A DNA stretch of 64,000 bases, taken from assembly GCF_900496995.4 (NCBI RefSeq), contig NC_044012.1, forward strand, positions 62,001 through 126,000, read 5' to 3'. Below the pieces are notes generated by a model. That model saw only the letters and a list, made by a program, of their open reading frames with translations, was not told where the DNA came from and did no database searches. The position numbers were made by a program, and so were the translations under genes. This document shows, in pieces, positions 35,292 to 48,600 of the stretch. Within the stretch, counting starts at the first letter, position 1. Every line of letters starts with the position of its first letter. The DNA is from Aquila chrysaetos chrysaetos. Its lineage: Eukaryota; Chordata; Aves; Accipitriformes; Accipitridae.

Positions 35292-36431
35292 TTACTCCTC
35301 TGAGTTCTGGGCAAACAAAAGATCCAGCGACATATTTTTTTGCTCTTCTTCGGACTGAACGAGCTGGTAGCCCAGCAAGTCCATTGCATCCTTGCACACA
35401 TTTTGCACTTTTTCTATTTTTTGGAAGGGAAGGGTCTCCCTCCAGGCCTGGGATACTCTCAGTGCATCTCTGGACCCAATATCAAAGGCCTGTGCTCCTT
35501 GCCCCTTCCCATGGGTGATGTTGTGCACCCACTTCTGAAGTTCTGGTGTGAAATGGAGTTCTGCAAACCTGTACATCTGAGCAGCTCTTGCTAGCGGGTC
35601 TCTGACAATGTCTTCATAGCGAACCAGCAGGTAGCGGTCTTTCAGGAAGCTGGGAATGGCCTGACTGCCTGCCTTATAAATCTCAACGTGGCTTTTGCAG
35701 ATTACTTGCATTGTGTTGTAGGGCCCCATTTCTCCCTTCGTCCTCTGGGACCCCACAACAATGTTACTGTCACGTTTCAGTTCTGCCATTGTATTCTCTC
35801 GGGACCTGAACACAGCCCGAGGATCACGTACCAAGTGGATGATTTTGAGGTTCAGGGATGGATCAGTGAGAAGGGGGTAGAGAACTTTCAGGTCAAAGAA
35901 CCGAACCTCCTTGATGGCAATGTGGCTATAGGTTTTACAAGCCTCCTCCACCTTGCTGAATGGGTACTTGCCACAGATCGTTCTGCAATTGCCTGCAGTG
36001 ATTATGTCACTGCGACTGAATGAGTCGCAGGCAGGGGGGGAGCACAAGGCTCGGCTTGTCTCCCACTGAAATAAATCAGACTTCTTCTTCTGGCTAGACA
36101 TGTAAGCATCAAATACAGACATGTCACACAGAAAGACTGACCTGACTAGGTCCCGCACTGCCATGTGTAAGACTTTGGCACTGTTCTGGTACATCTTAAC
36201 CCACACATGCCATGCGGGCTCCATCAGGTAGAAGACGCTGGGGTGCTGGCTGAAGATTTGTCCAGTGAAGGAAGATCCTGACCGCCAGGAGGAGAGAATG
36301 AGGATGTGGACTGGAGAAGGTTTTTCTTCCATGGAGGCATAGTTGCTGCAGGGTAGGAACTGGAAGTGGATCAGAAGGAAGGACAGAACTGCCAGAATCA
36401 GGAGCACCTGCACCCTTCTAGACTTCATCAT
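35292..36431 (-). CDS. CHST4: GlcNAc-6-O-sulfotransferase, best match CHST4 (379 aa)
   Basis: Golgi type II membrane enzyme that transfers sulfate from PAPS to C6 of GlcNAc on glycans; in mammals CHST4 makes L-selectin ligands and sulfated mucins (family knowledge). Seen: short cytosolic MMKSRR, signal-anchor at about 7-26 (VQVLLILAVLSFLLIHFQFL), 5'-phosphosulfate loop SSWRSGSS at 47-54, 3'-phosphate motif LVRDPRAVFRSRE from about 199, and the family blocks YLMEPAWHVW, HMAVRDLVRSVFLCD, RALCSPPACD, LKEVRFF-like IKEVRFFDL and WVHNITHGKG. The frame is open 14 codons upstream, but a pyrimidine tract and CAG acceptor at 36445-36447 show the exon begins at 36444, so I take the first ATG after it. 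CHST5/CHST6 are close paralogues; MSVFDAYM, MQVIC and the neighbouring TAT favour CHST4. Confidence 0.88.
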   Translation of the reverse strand: MMKSRRVQVLLILAVLSFLLIHFQFLPCSNYASMEEKPSPVHILILSSWRSGSSFTGQIFSQHPSVFYLMEPAWHVWVKMYQNSAKVLHMAVRDLVRSVFLCDMSVFDAYMSSQKKKSDLFQWETSRALCSPPACDSFSRSDIITAGNCRTICGKYPFSKVEEACKTYSHIAIKEVRFFDLKVLYPLLTDPSLNLKIIHLVRDPRAVFRSRENTMAELKRDSNIVVGSQRTKGEMGPYNTMQVICKSHVEIYKAGSQAIPSFLKDRYLLVRYEDIVRDPLARAAQMYRFAELHFTPELQKWVHNITHGKGQGAQAFDIGSRDALRVSQAWRETLPFQKIEKVQNVCKDAMDLLGYQLVQSEEEQKNMSLDLLFAQNSEE

Positions 36432-36447
36432 GGTTGCAAGGCACCTG

Positions 36448-39400
36448 CAGAGACAGAGGAAGTTCAGCATCACAGGATCATGAAGAAGGCAGGATGTGGT
36501 GCATCAGGCTCCTGCCAATCCCTCTGCGGGCTCAGGGTTTTGGAAAGCTGTCATACTACGAGTGATACTGTGACAACCACAACACAAGGTATCTTTGGAA
36601 AGGACATAAATACTGCAGGGCTGAAAGTTTTCTGTAACAAAACCACTGTTTGTCAGTAAGCCATTCTAATGCAGTCTTAGAAGATCACTGAAAAGCTTGT
36701 CTGCACTTTTATCAAAGTTTAAGAGTTAGTTCAGTGTATTGAAATAAGTCAGCACGCACAAATGTGTACTTAGTGTACACAATCGCTGCGATTTTTTATG
36801 GAGGAAAGATGGAACAAACAGTTTTTGTGGCAAATTCAACAGTTCCACATTGTTACTTTTAAGCTCCTGCTCTGACCACCATTTTACAATTATTTTTATG
36901 CCAGAATGCTGTAAAAATACAATGTAGGTTTCCATTTATTTACTTATATTCTTTTTGGAATTTCAGGAAACATTTATTGTCATCACAGGTAAAAACTCAC
37001 ATACCAAAGGAAAGCATTTGGCACTGTAATAAATCCAGGCACAGCAGTATCTCCTCCACAATCAGCATCATAGAAAATTTTGCTAGAAAGGCCCACAAGG
37101 GTTTATCTCATCTAACTTTGTGTAGGCAGGCTGACCTACAACTAACCCCTTTCTTAGCCTAACTCCTTTTTAAAGACTGTCTGCTAATACCCCTCCCTCA
37201 ACCCCACTCATCCTGTAGGTCTTTCATGAGAAGAGGTACAACACGATGTGTTAGTCCAACTCAAAGGTCTCCCCAAAGCTGGCTCCTTGTTTCTTGCACT
37301 AAATCTCTATTCTGCCTGTTGAGGATGACTTCATTATTGGAAAATATCCATTGTGCTGCCTGGGGACAATTCATAGCCCGAGTACTGGCTGGCACAGGAA
37401 TCTGCAGGAAGTACACTGTCACACTGAGGCAGAAAGGATTGACTTAATTTTTAAGAAGTCATCTGCCATCTACTCCTCTCTCCTCTGCTCTCCTCGCCTC
37501 CACTAGCCATGTCTGTTTGTACCTTGAATATAGGTGGGTGTATGCAGTGCTGGCTGCCCCTGGAGACAGGCTCCTCAGATAGCACAGAAATCCGCACAGT
37601 ATGGTGTGCTCCCCTGTCACCATGTGCCATGCTGGCAGTTTAGCTGTGCTGCAGTGGAGATGGGCCTCTCTGGCCAGTGCAACTGCTTTATGTTTCTGAA
37701 GGTGAACTAAAATTAAAAAACCTTACTGGTTCTCAGTCATGGTTATTCCTTCTAGGTGCTTCCACAGCCAGACAAGATAGAGAGAGCACGGCCTTCAGGG
37801 CTGCAGGGCATGCTGGAAGTCGTTCTGGACAGAGCAGCACTGAAGCCCAGGTCCTTACAGCTTTGTACACTGCTTTTGTGCGGCCCACAATTGCACAGAA
37901 TTCAGGTAGCCATGCCCTTGAAGAGCAGCTGCCTCCCTACTAAAGCAGCAGAGGTGTAAAGTGTGCCCCAACTGGCCACAATGCAGACACTGCTTCCCTG
38001 CTACGCGCTTACCCTGTTATCTTCTAGGTCCATGATAATGCATGAATGTTCCCAGTCAACATTTTGTTAACGTCCTCCTTATGTTCTGCCTCAATTTCCC
38101 TCTGCAGCAAAGCTTTCAGACTAATTTTCACGGAGATGCCTCCTCCCATGATTTCAGTTCTGTAGCACTGATGTTTAGATTTTCAGGTACAGTCACTGCT
38201 GCTAACCAACTAGGAATGGTACTCATCTTTCCCTCCAGCATATATGCATAAATTGGCTTGTTTATCTAATCTACCTGCTCTGCATTTGTTTTGAGCTTAG
38301 GGTTTATAAGGCAGCAATTACAATTTCTCAGAGCCAGGACAATACCCAGCCCAATGGGTAAGCCTGGTCATTGCCAGTAAGCACTACTACAACGTGAATT
38401 TTATTTCAATAATGTCTTTCAAGGATGGGGCTGTGCATTTAGTGACAGACAGCATGCTTCTGATCTCCTGGACAAGAAGCCCACTGATTTTTTTGGTTAT
38501 ACAAATGGACTGTAGTGTTCAGGTCTGACAAGAAGCTGATTCAGGTCGACATTTGGACCAAGCCTAGGAAGAGATGCAAACAAAGACTGTTGTAAAAGTA
38601 AGTTATATATCAGCTTCCTCCTTGCAAATAAATACAGCAGTGTTTACCAAAAGTCTTGGCTTCCAAATGAACTTTGATGATATCACTTCTATCTGGCACC
38701 ATTAATATCGTTATTCTAACTCCTGACAGAGTTCCTGGACTACAGCCAGAAGCTCTTAATTAAGAAAAACTCTGTTGAGCAGACATGAACACTGGCATTA
38801 AGATACCCAGGCAGATTTAAAACCACAGAAATCATTATTTCTCCAGAAACCTGTGTGTGAATAGCCTGAGTGTGAGTCAAAGAGAATGGATTCAGTTTTT
38901 CTGGGAAGCAAGGGTATGCTTTTAATCTTGAGCCAAACCAGGGTGGGACAGCTGGATGTTTTGGACATTTCACAGAGTATGCAGACCATCCCTGTGACTG
39001 CTCTTGGTAGAAATGGCCTCATGTGAGGCCACAGCCTCGACAGCTTCTTCACTCTTATACAAGAAGTAGTGATGATTGTTGCCCTGACCGGTCTGTCCCA
39101 CAGGGAGGGGAGAAGGACTGATGAGTTGTGTGTGCCTGGTGAAGTGGAATAAAGGAGCACCAAAGAGTGGTAAAGGTTCTATCTGACATTTCCTAATATG
39201 AAAGAAATACTACATAACCTTATTTTTCACCACTGTATCTCTCGATCATGGCAGCTGGGATGTTTCTAAACTAAGATCTTGTCTTAACTACATTTTCCCT
39301 ACAGCAAACATCCAGTCTCACAAGTGATTCACTTCATTTCATATTGCAAAAGTGAAATATGAAGCCCTCACAGTGTTGCAGAGTAAAGATCAGCCCAGAA

Positions 39401-42400
39401 TGATTGAGACAATCTCAGCTGCAGAACAAAAAAAGGCACACTGTTACTGTCTGCTGGCAGAGAGATGAGCCAGGATTTGGTTCAGAGCAGAAAGAACAGA
39501 AAGAATCTCAAGGCACTAAGGATGAAGAACAGAAACTACTGAAAAATACGACAATCCAGTGTCACCATGTTAAAATCTCCCACAGCACACGTACAAGTAC
39601 ACAAAGAACTGCGATCTGCCGGCCTGAGCAGCTGGTGTCCAAAAAAATGAGCAGAGGTTTAAGCTTTTCCAGAAACACAGAGGGGCCTTGGAAAAGCTTG
39701 ATCCTGGCAAAGGAAGAGCATTACAGAAAGCAGAAAGCAGCCCCAGGGAGACATACCCACCAAACACACTCTAGCATGGGCGGCATGTCCCCAGAATGCA
39801 GGCATGTGGAACCTGTGCATGTCTGGGGGAGAGAGTGACAGTACAGCCCCAAATAACCTCGTACTATGCAGACTGTGGCTGAATGCTCTGCAAGTCTGGG
39901 GGAGCAATCCAGACCTGTACAGATCCCTTACTGCTGTAGTGGCAGTAGCATAGCAAAGAGGATCTAGTGCCAGGAAAGCCCCAGACACTGGTCTTTGATG
40001 GCACTGATGGTTGCTCATAGTTTTATCAAATCTGTCTTCAATTTGGCCTGATCAGCTTCTGCAGAATTAGACATAGCATCTGCCCATTCAGGGGAGAACA
40101 GATGGCATGACTGTCACTAGTGGGAAATGCTGAGAAGGGGCACTGAGAAGACAGTCTGGAGAAGCAGGAACTACCCTCTAAGCCAGACCAACAGCTTCTG
40201 TCTACAGGAGGAATCACATAGCAATTTACTGGCATCCACATATTTACAGTGTTTTACAAAAATTATCTCCCAGTTCAGGCTGCTGAGCATGAGCAGTCAA
40301 ATACAGTTCTGGGCACCAGAGCATCCACACCAGATACCAAGAAATGGTTGAAAATCTCACCTTAACAAGTCTTCTTGAAGCACCACCACACCAGGTTCAA
40401 GCAAAGTTACCCTCACACACATACACTGCTGCAGTACACACTCCTCCAGGCAGCAACACGAACAGCTGTGCATTCATGTACTGGCACTCTGCCTTCATGC
40501 CAGGCTCTCATATACACGTGTACTCAGCTTTTACCTATACCTGTGCCTGCTGCCTCCTGTCCCCTTCATTTGTGTATGTCCCAGCTCTAAGACTGACTAT
40601 TCTACAGTGCCCGCCTACTTTGACCAGCCTTAAACTATAAAACTCCACCCTGCACTAAGCAGCAAAGCACAGGAATGGCAGTTTCTTGCAGGGGCACAGA
40701 TGACCAAACACTGCTAGTAAAGGAGAAGGGCCAAGAAATTAATGAAGGAGACTGAGACATGCTTCTATGTTAAGTCCCACTGCAAGCCCCAAAAGAGACT
40801 GCTCTCCATAAAAAGAGGATGTCTGTGGCGCGTAAGAGCAAAGGACAAACAGGATCTCTTGTTGCAAGGAGGACCATCTTGCCCACCACAAGTGCAGAGA
40901 CAGGGCATATTTGCCTACTATTGCTCTGGCTGCTTGCCATGTTGTCAGCAGATGCAGATTCACATAAAGTCTTTTTGACTCATTTCTGTCTGTGCCTTGC
41001 TTAAGTTAAACATTCGGGGGCCAGGAAAGAAAATTCTGTGAAAGGAGAAGCTGTGAAAGGAGCAGCCGGACTTGGCCTGTTAATGATTCACAAGGGTGCT
41101 GGAGCTGCAATGGGCCTGTGCCAGGTAAGGTAGTGAAGCACGGCAGCACTGGTCTCAAGAGAATCCCGTGGTATTCTGCGACCATGCAGAGACAATGCCT
41201 TTGGGTCATTCCTATTCCAGGTCTCATCATTTCTGTCACACCGCCTGGAGAGGTGTAGACCTTCCCTTGATGGCGTCCCCTGTCCCCAAAGGTCTCACTG
41301 AGCTGCTCTGAGGGCAAGCGGAGTATAGGAGACAGCAGAAGCAAAAAATCTGGGCAAGGCTGGTCCTTCAAGCAGGAGGGACAACCTGAATGGGGCAGGT
41401 CATGTTCCCTTTCACTTGCTGCATTGCAAACACAGGTGGTCAAGCCCTGGTAACCCTGCGCTGGGAAGCAAGGTGAGAGGCTGGCAGTAGTCCAGGTAGG
41501 GTGCTGCAGAGAGAAGCATAAAATATTCTGTGCAACCTGGATTTCAGCTATGTGTTCCTATCCCCTGCCCTGACACCATTTGTAGGAAGGCTTTACCTGT
41601 ATGTCATTAAGTGTTACAAAGCTTGTTTGTAAAGGTCACACCACTTGAGTGGCTCTTCCTGAAGCCTTATTCCTCCCTGACCAACAGTTGCATGAACAGA
41701 GATGTATCGAAACTCCTGTTCTACCTGTATGTAGTTTGCTCAAGGCATGCTGGACCTTTAGCGCACCAATATTCAGGCTTCATGACAGCACCGAACACCA
41801 CTATACAGTCCTCTAGTCACAGGGTCAAACAGATTTCTTCAGTTGCACAGATCCCAAGTTCTAACTACTTGGCTGAGTTTTCCAGAAGGCAGCCTTTGTG
41901 GCATGACCAGTTGTACAGAGGAGGAGAATATACTCTTCTTTGGAGACGAGGCTTGGGAGGGCACACTATTCTGGCACATTGCATTTCCTGAGACCTGCAC
42001 ACTGTGGAAAGCGAAGGAGGAATCCTCTGGCTCCTGAACAATGGACATCATTCTCCCTGTATGTCTAACTCATAAGCTTTATGAAACAAAGCAGAAGCAT
42101 ATGGTAGTCAGGCTTTGCTTAATTGCAGCCAGCCCCATATCACCTGGCCTTGTCCACTTTGCTTCCAACTCACACGCTGGCTGATCACATTTCTGCTTTC
42201 TACCCTCCTTCCGTGATTAAAGGTGTTTTCTGGGGACTCAGAGACTAGTGAGCCCTGCAAACTGCCCATGCAGCCAGACTTTCCATTTCTTATACCCTGA
42301 AGAAGCAAACAACGTGTGCTGTGCTCCCCAGCACACATACACAGAGCACACCTGACCCAGTGCAGCAGCAACAGGAGTAGGCTGAGGAGTAGTGTCCAAG

Positions 42401-45057
42401 GTATGGCCTAGAGGTAAATCTGAAGTGCTGACACTGGAGAAGACTCCCTCCCTGAGGGCATGTCTTTGATAGTCTGATGAGAGAAACAGGCATACCTAGA
42501 GCAGTGGAACCAGTTCACCTGAAGGGTTTGACCAACCCCACGCCCTGTCTTCTGCCATCATCAAGAGCAGATGGCCAGGGAAGAGAACAAGAAGCACGTT
42601 TCCTCCCTAGGTACTTTCCTGGCCTGCAGCAGGCTCTGGAGTACACGATTCACCTCTCTGAATGTAGGTGTCCAAAATAAGCTAGTGAGAGTGATGCCCT
42701 AAAAGTTCCTGTTTCTTTCTGTTGCCTGTGACAAGAGTGGGGGGTGATGTTTGTGAGTAGACATCTGCGCTGAAGCTGTCTAAAATCAGCTGAGATCAAG
42801 CTTGTCTTTGCATTTCACAGCACCTAGATTTTTTTCTATTTACTTGTCCAATCAATGAGAATATGTTCAGCTGCGTATTCCGAGAACTACTCCCCTCTTT
42901 TTTGAACCTGGCATATAAAAACTGTATTTGGTAATATCTTTTTTATTAAGAGAGGCAATGAGTAATTTCTCCCTATTCACAGTCTTTAAGCTATACAGGA
43001 TTTTAGCATCTGCTCTTAGACAGCTTGTAGAACACAATTCGTCTTATATCAGGTTGATACCTAACGCAGCTCATGGGAATCATGTTGCAGAAATCTGTGT
43101 CTCTTTCCACTAATTGCAAAAGGAGGCTGCACAATTAAGGCAGAGGAGGACTATTAACCCTGGAGACATCTGCACATGCAAGATAGATCACAACACTGCA
43201 CAACATAGAAGGGGACTCAGACTGGTGAAAGGCCTTCATACATTCTGCATCCTTCTCCCCTCTTCTTCAATACATCAACTCACCTGTCTCATGACCCCTG
43301 CCCTTGGGAGCCCCCTCCTTTGGAGACAACAATGTTTATTCACTGACAGGATTCCAGGCAGAGATGAGAGGGGCATTCTCTTCTAAAATTTGAAGGGAAG
43401 TTTGCTATCTTACAACATCCTGTCTGGCTCAGATCACAACTTTGACCTTGGAAAAACATTTAGACTCTCAAACACAAGGACTGATACGCTGCCACTTTTT
43501 CTTGCCTTCCTGGCAGAAAGACAAATTTAGGAGAGTACAAGTCTCTCATATATGTCTGTTAATATTTATTTAGAGGGATCAGTTAGATCCTGGTGTCACA
43601 ATACACCTGAAAGAGGTGTGTGATGGGATGGCTCACATTTCCTGCATCCCAAAGGTATGACATCGGGGAGCTGCCGTAAGAGTCAACATGGTGACTATGC
43701 ATGGGTGAATACTTGCCACAGAATGAGATCTCCCTTTCAAAGCAGAGGGAGTTTAGGTGTTTTCTAGCTGGTACCACTAAGGCTGTAAAGATGGCAGTTT
43801 ATGGCTCTGCAAGATTGAGTGACAGAAAGTTACAATGTGGCTACTCACACAAGGACCATGCATGACGTCCTGTACTGATGACTGGATTTTGAGTACTGCT
43901 GCATTTTTGTGTTTTGAAATGCAGAGGGAAAACCCTGCTCCTTGCTGAAAATAAATTTGAGAGTAATCTTGAAACAAAAGAAGTTTGTATGTCAATTGCT
44001 TATCGCTTTCATAGGGATGAAGGCAACAGAGCAGAACTCTGGCTTTCAGAAAGAGCTTTTTGGCAGGGGTGTATACAGTTGCTCTGGTTGCTTTAGAAAT
44101 CATCATTCATAGAGGATGGAAAGGAAATGTAGTGGTCAGGCAAGCACCAGAATGATTAGGAGCAGAGGTGCAATGTCTATGCTAAATTCCAGTCAGAGCA
44201 AGTTCCTCCTGAGCCAGAGCAGATCTTGCCCCATGTGGCTTCCAGAACAAGGAAAGATGAGGCAAATGACTGATATGATGTCCTACATGAGACATGTCTC
44301 CAAGGGCAGGCTGGTGTGGCTCCTGCACTCGTGTTGCTATGGCCTTTTCCTTGTGTTTGAGATAAGTTTTAAAGTTGTATTTTGGTTTAGAAGCTGTTTG
44401 AGATAAATAGACTTGCCTGAATTGGCACAGGAGGACACAAAGTTGCAGTAGATGAGAGCAAGGATGGTGGCTGATTCCCTCCCTTCCCCACCCTGCTTGC
44501 AGTTGCAGTGTCTCTGTAAATAACTCTTTTACAAAAGACCTAAGTTACCCTTACAAGCAAGGAACTTTTCTATTGTCATGCGGCAAATGCTCTATGAAAC
44601 ACACTGGAGCAGAGAGATTGGTAAGACCAACAGCAAAGAAGAGGGTGTGATTAACACACAAAGCCAATAGCTAGAAACTGCAAATTTGCAAAACGTTATA
44701 AATAAACTGGGTAACTGAATTTCCATGTGAAAACCTTTGCATGTATGGAAACAAAACCTGAGGTTAAGCGTAGCAATAGGTTAAAAATATTCTTCAGATG
44801 AAGAAACTATTTTTTCCACTTTCACTGTGGGAAAGGAGGCAAAAAAACCCCCAAACGACAGTGGAGCCTGTAATATCAAAGCAAATGAAAATGTTTGTTT
44901 CCTAAGTGTCCCTGCACAAAATGAAGTGGCAGAAAGATAAAAATATGATTGTTTTCACAAAAAACAAGCAGCAGAAGTGGTAATTAATGCCTCTGTTAAA
45001 GACAGCATTTATATATCACTGTGGAGATGGTACAGATTTCCAAATTAGAGAGATCTT
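36448..45057. other. CHST4 upstream region and intergenic sequence
   Basis: Must contain the CHST4 non-coding first exon(s) and promoter, since the coding exon starts at a splice acceptor, but I cannot place them. No CpG island is visible, consistent with a tissue-restricted gene. No other gene or element recognised. Confidence 0.55.
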
Positions 45058-45618
45058 TGTGCACATACTGTTTAATGTCTTTATCAATGACATGGGCAAT
45101 AGGACAGAGTGCGCTCTTGACAAGTTCGCAGACGATAGAGGGTTGCCTTCCCCTCTCTTAGCAGAAACTGTATCTGGAATACTAGGTCCAGTAAAAGACA
45201 GACATTGTTTTAGTGGAGTGAGCCCAGAAGAGGCCACAAAACTGGTCAGGAGGAAGCACACAAGATGCACAAGGAGAGGCTGAGCAGGTGCGATCTGTTT
45301 AGCTGGGAGAAGACAAAAGGAAGGCCTTATTGCTGTTTGACACTACCTAACAGGAGGGTGCAGAGAGGCTGGAGCCAGACACTTTCTCAGGGGTGCACAG
45401 GCACAGGATGAGAGACTTGATATAAGAAGAAAATTTTTCACAATGAGGGGGGGCAAACCCTAGAACAGGAGACCAGACAGGCTGTAGGATCTCCATTCTT
45501 GGAGATATTAAAACTCAGCTGGACAAGGCCCCTGCTCTAATCGACCCTGGTGTAAATAGGGTGTTGGACTATAAAGATCCAGATGTCCCTTTCAACCAAA
45601 ATTACTCCATGATTTTGT
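45058..45618 (+). mobile_element. Old CR1 LINE fragment with internal deletion
   Basis: Starts with reverse-transcriptase remnants (LFNVFINDMGNRTEC, KFADD, the catalytic box). It then jumps to the C-terminal RLSRCDLFSWEK-like region, skipping several hundred bases, and ends in the CR1 tail (TTGGACTATAAAGATCC ... ATTACTCCATGATTTTG). It is highly diverged. Located in the CHST4-TAT intergenic region. Confidence 0.8.
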
Positions 45619-48600
45619 TATTTCAGATGGCAATAGCAAGACTGGAGTGAAACGGATCTTGCCTTAGAGAGATGCATCCAAAGAGAAGGACAGCTGAACA
45701 GCTTGGGAAAGGAACAAAACACTGCAAAACATGTACGCAGACTTGACTCCACTATGCAGTGAAGACAAATGAGCTATAAATGCAGCCATCAGGAACTAGA
45801 GTGGTAAGTGGTAGGCAGCAGGAAAATCATAATGAAACATGCTCAACCTCCAGGCGTCAGAGCATAGTTTTCAACTGAATCATTTTGCCCTAGTTTTGTA
45901 GAAAGAAAAGAAAGAAAATAGAACCAACGTATGTTGCTATTGAGGCTGTAGAAGTTTGGATCAACTGAAGACATTTAGGTAGATCATAAGCCATTGGCAA
46001 GTACCATGAAATCACCATTGCTGAGTGCAAACAACTATTGCCCTTGTTCCAGACTACAGAATTGAACACGAAGATACATTATAGTCTAGGACAGTTACAA
46101 CCCTCATCCACATGCTAGTATTTGTGCTCCTCACTTCACCTGACCTTTGTTTCTCTCTCCGTAATTCAAACTGGTCCAGTTTATGTTCACATGATTGGAG
46201 GTTATTTTCCATAAGACTCTTCTACAAGATGATGACTGCTTACCAAAACAATTTTAAAGTAGTGTCACTTCTTATTAGCTCACTAATTCAGTGAACAAAT
46301 CTCCCCATCATATCAGGAACAATCAATTCTTATTATTATTAGTAATGTTTGTTTTTCCAGTCTCTACTTGAAAAGCTGAAAGTCTTCCATGATCACACAG
46401 TCCCTCACTGTATTTATTATTTTAATACCATGGAGATCTGTGTATGTAATCACACAGGGCCAATAAGACCCCTTCCATCATGCTTTCTTCTAAGGTCTCT
46501 ACAAAGATATTTTCAGACAAGCAATTGTGTTTTTTACCCCCATCATTACTCATTTGTCACATGAGTTTTACTTGTGTTTCTACCCTTCATGAACAATGCA
46601 TGCCCTTGAATACATATGTTCCATTCATGATTGCCAGTCTATGGCAGTCTGTAAGTTTCCCCCACTCTACGACCCGTACCAGGAGTTGTAGTTCCTCTAT
46701 TTTACTGCGGATTCCTTGCATTAGTAAACAAACCTCTTGGCTGTATCTGCCTGACGTTATTCCATTTCCTGTCTGGTCTCCAGTATCACCTACCTTGCCA
46801 TTACTTGAGTTAATATTGCTATTTTCTCTTTACTATCAACCTGTGTACTAATTGATTTTATTTTCATTTACCTGCCTTTTCATTTTCTTACAGAATGACA
46901 TAAAAAGGTATTCCACCATGGCTGGACAAGTAAGACAGCTCTGCCCTAGAACTGTCTGTTCAATAGCAGGAAGGAGTGATCTGTAACCCAGGAAGAAACT
47001 TACTGGACCATGTCCCCATGTCTTACAAAATAACACAATGGCAACACTTGTTTATTGGCTTCGTTGTACTATAACACTCTAATATCTCAAGCAGTGGGGG
47101 AAATGGGAAAATGGGAAAACAGGAGGGAAAGAAAGAACCTAATGTAAATAAGGCTCTAAGAATGATGTCACGTAATACTTTACTAACACATTACAGAAAA
47201 GAGAAAAATAGTAAGAAAAAAAATGCATTTGTTCAGCTTTTGAATTCATTTCACTGGTCAGCTTCTGCCTTATTTATGTACACAGGCAGTCTAAAACCAG
47301 AAATCAGCACATGCACTGATGCTTGGAGTAGAACAGCTAGTCTAGAGTTGAGAGGAACAACAGCAATAAGCAGAGCTGAAGCGTGCATAGTCCACACAAC
47401 GCGCTAGAGTGCAGAAGACCCTATACTAGCACCAACTACTGTCAGGCATCCAGGAAATAAGTCAGTCATTCAGACCTATTGACAGCACCTGTTTGCACTG
47501 GCAAGGCTTCAGGGAACACTGACTCAAGTCAAATAACCTAATGGAAGACCGTACATGACAAAACAAAGGGCTGGTGTAGGTCTGAGCTCCCAGCACTGTG
47601 AGAAAGCCCGTGCCAGACAGCCAAACCATGAGGAAGATCCAGGCTTCTGCCCCTCAGAAAGCTTCCCCAGTGCTGCGATCCCAGACTGAAGGCCAATATA
47701 GAAGATACAACACCAACCTTGTTCTGACCAGTTGTTAAGCTTAGCTAGCCAGCTTTTAGGTACCTTCCAGCTACTGGAACCCTGCCAAGGCTGTGGTTTC
47801 TGTGGCTGTCCTGTCAATAGCAAGACTTTGCCCGTGCTGAGCCTTCCTTCTCCTCCAGAGCTCCTCCACCCTCTCACAGTCTGGTTTGCAAAATCCTTCC
47901 CAGTCACAAGAAGGTAGTGTCTCCCAGCCCACTGCTGCCACCTCCTCTTACATCCACAGTCTCCCTCTGGCCACTTCTTGTGGCAGACTGTCTGTGCCTC
48001 CCTTTGCCATGCGCCAAGTATTTCCCTCCTCCAGCCCTCATGGGTAACGCCACCAGAGCAGGTCAGCTCATCTGGCCTCTGACAGTCCTGCACAGCCTGG
48101 GAAAAAGAGGTTATGTGCCAGCCCTCATGTACAAAGAAGCTTCGCATGAACGCCTTCCCCTGGCATCCTCCTCCCCCTCCACTCGATGCTCGAGCCTCAC
48201 CTGAGCTCCCTGGCAGGCTGGGCCCTGGTTCACCAGGGCCTCCCCCATCATCCCCAGACTGCTGCCCTGCAACAGTCCTGGGTCCAGCTCAGGGCAGACC
48301 ACATCTTCCCGCTGCAGGTGTACAGGGTGGCTACACGCTAGTGGAGAGCAGGCCAGTTCAGACAGGCTCTCATGACCAAGGCCATGGCCCCATGGCAGGA
48401 AGACACTCAGGGACTGTTCCAGGCTGCAGCCCCATTGAGGGCAGTCAGGGCTGCTAGAAGAGAGAGTGGGCGAGGCCAGGGCCAGGGGCTAGGCTGCACC
48501 CAGGTTCCTGAGGCACCTGGGGGAGCTGATGGCCTCACTGCAGGCAGGTGTGATTTGGCCCAACACACCCACAGTGCCAGTTTGCCCTGCTGGGTTCGGC

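Noticed and set aside
37677-37943. LYTAFVRPT-like peptide resembling the CR1 C-terminus
   Set aside because: Only about eight residues resemble the CR1 block and the flanking sequence does not continue the match; could be a very old remnant but is not supportable.
47524-48147. 207-codon open frame on the minus strand
   Set aside because: No recognisable domain, odd composition rich in W, G, S and Q, lies in a GC-rich stretch where long chance frames are common, and has overlapping long frames on the other strand.
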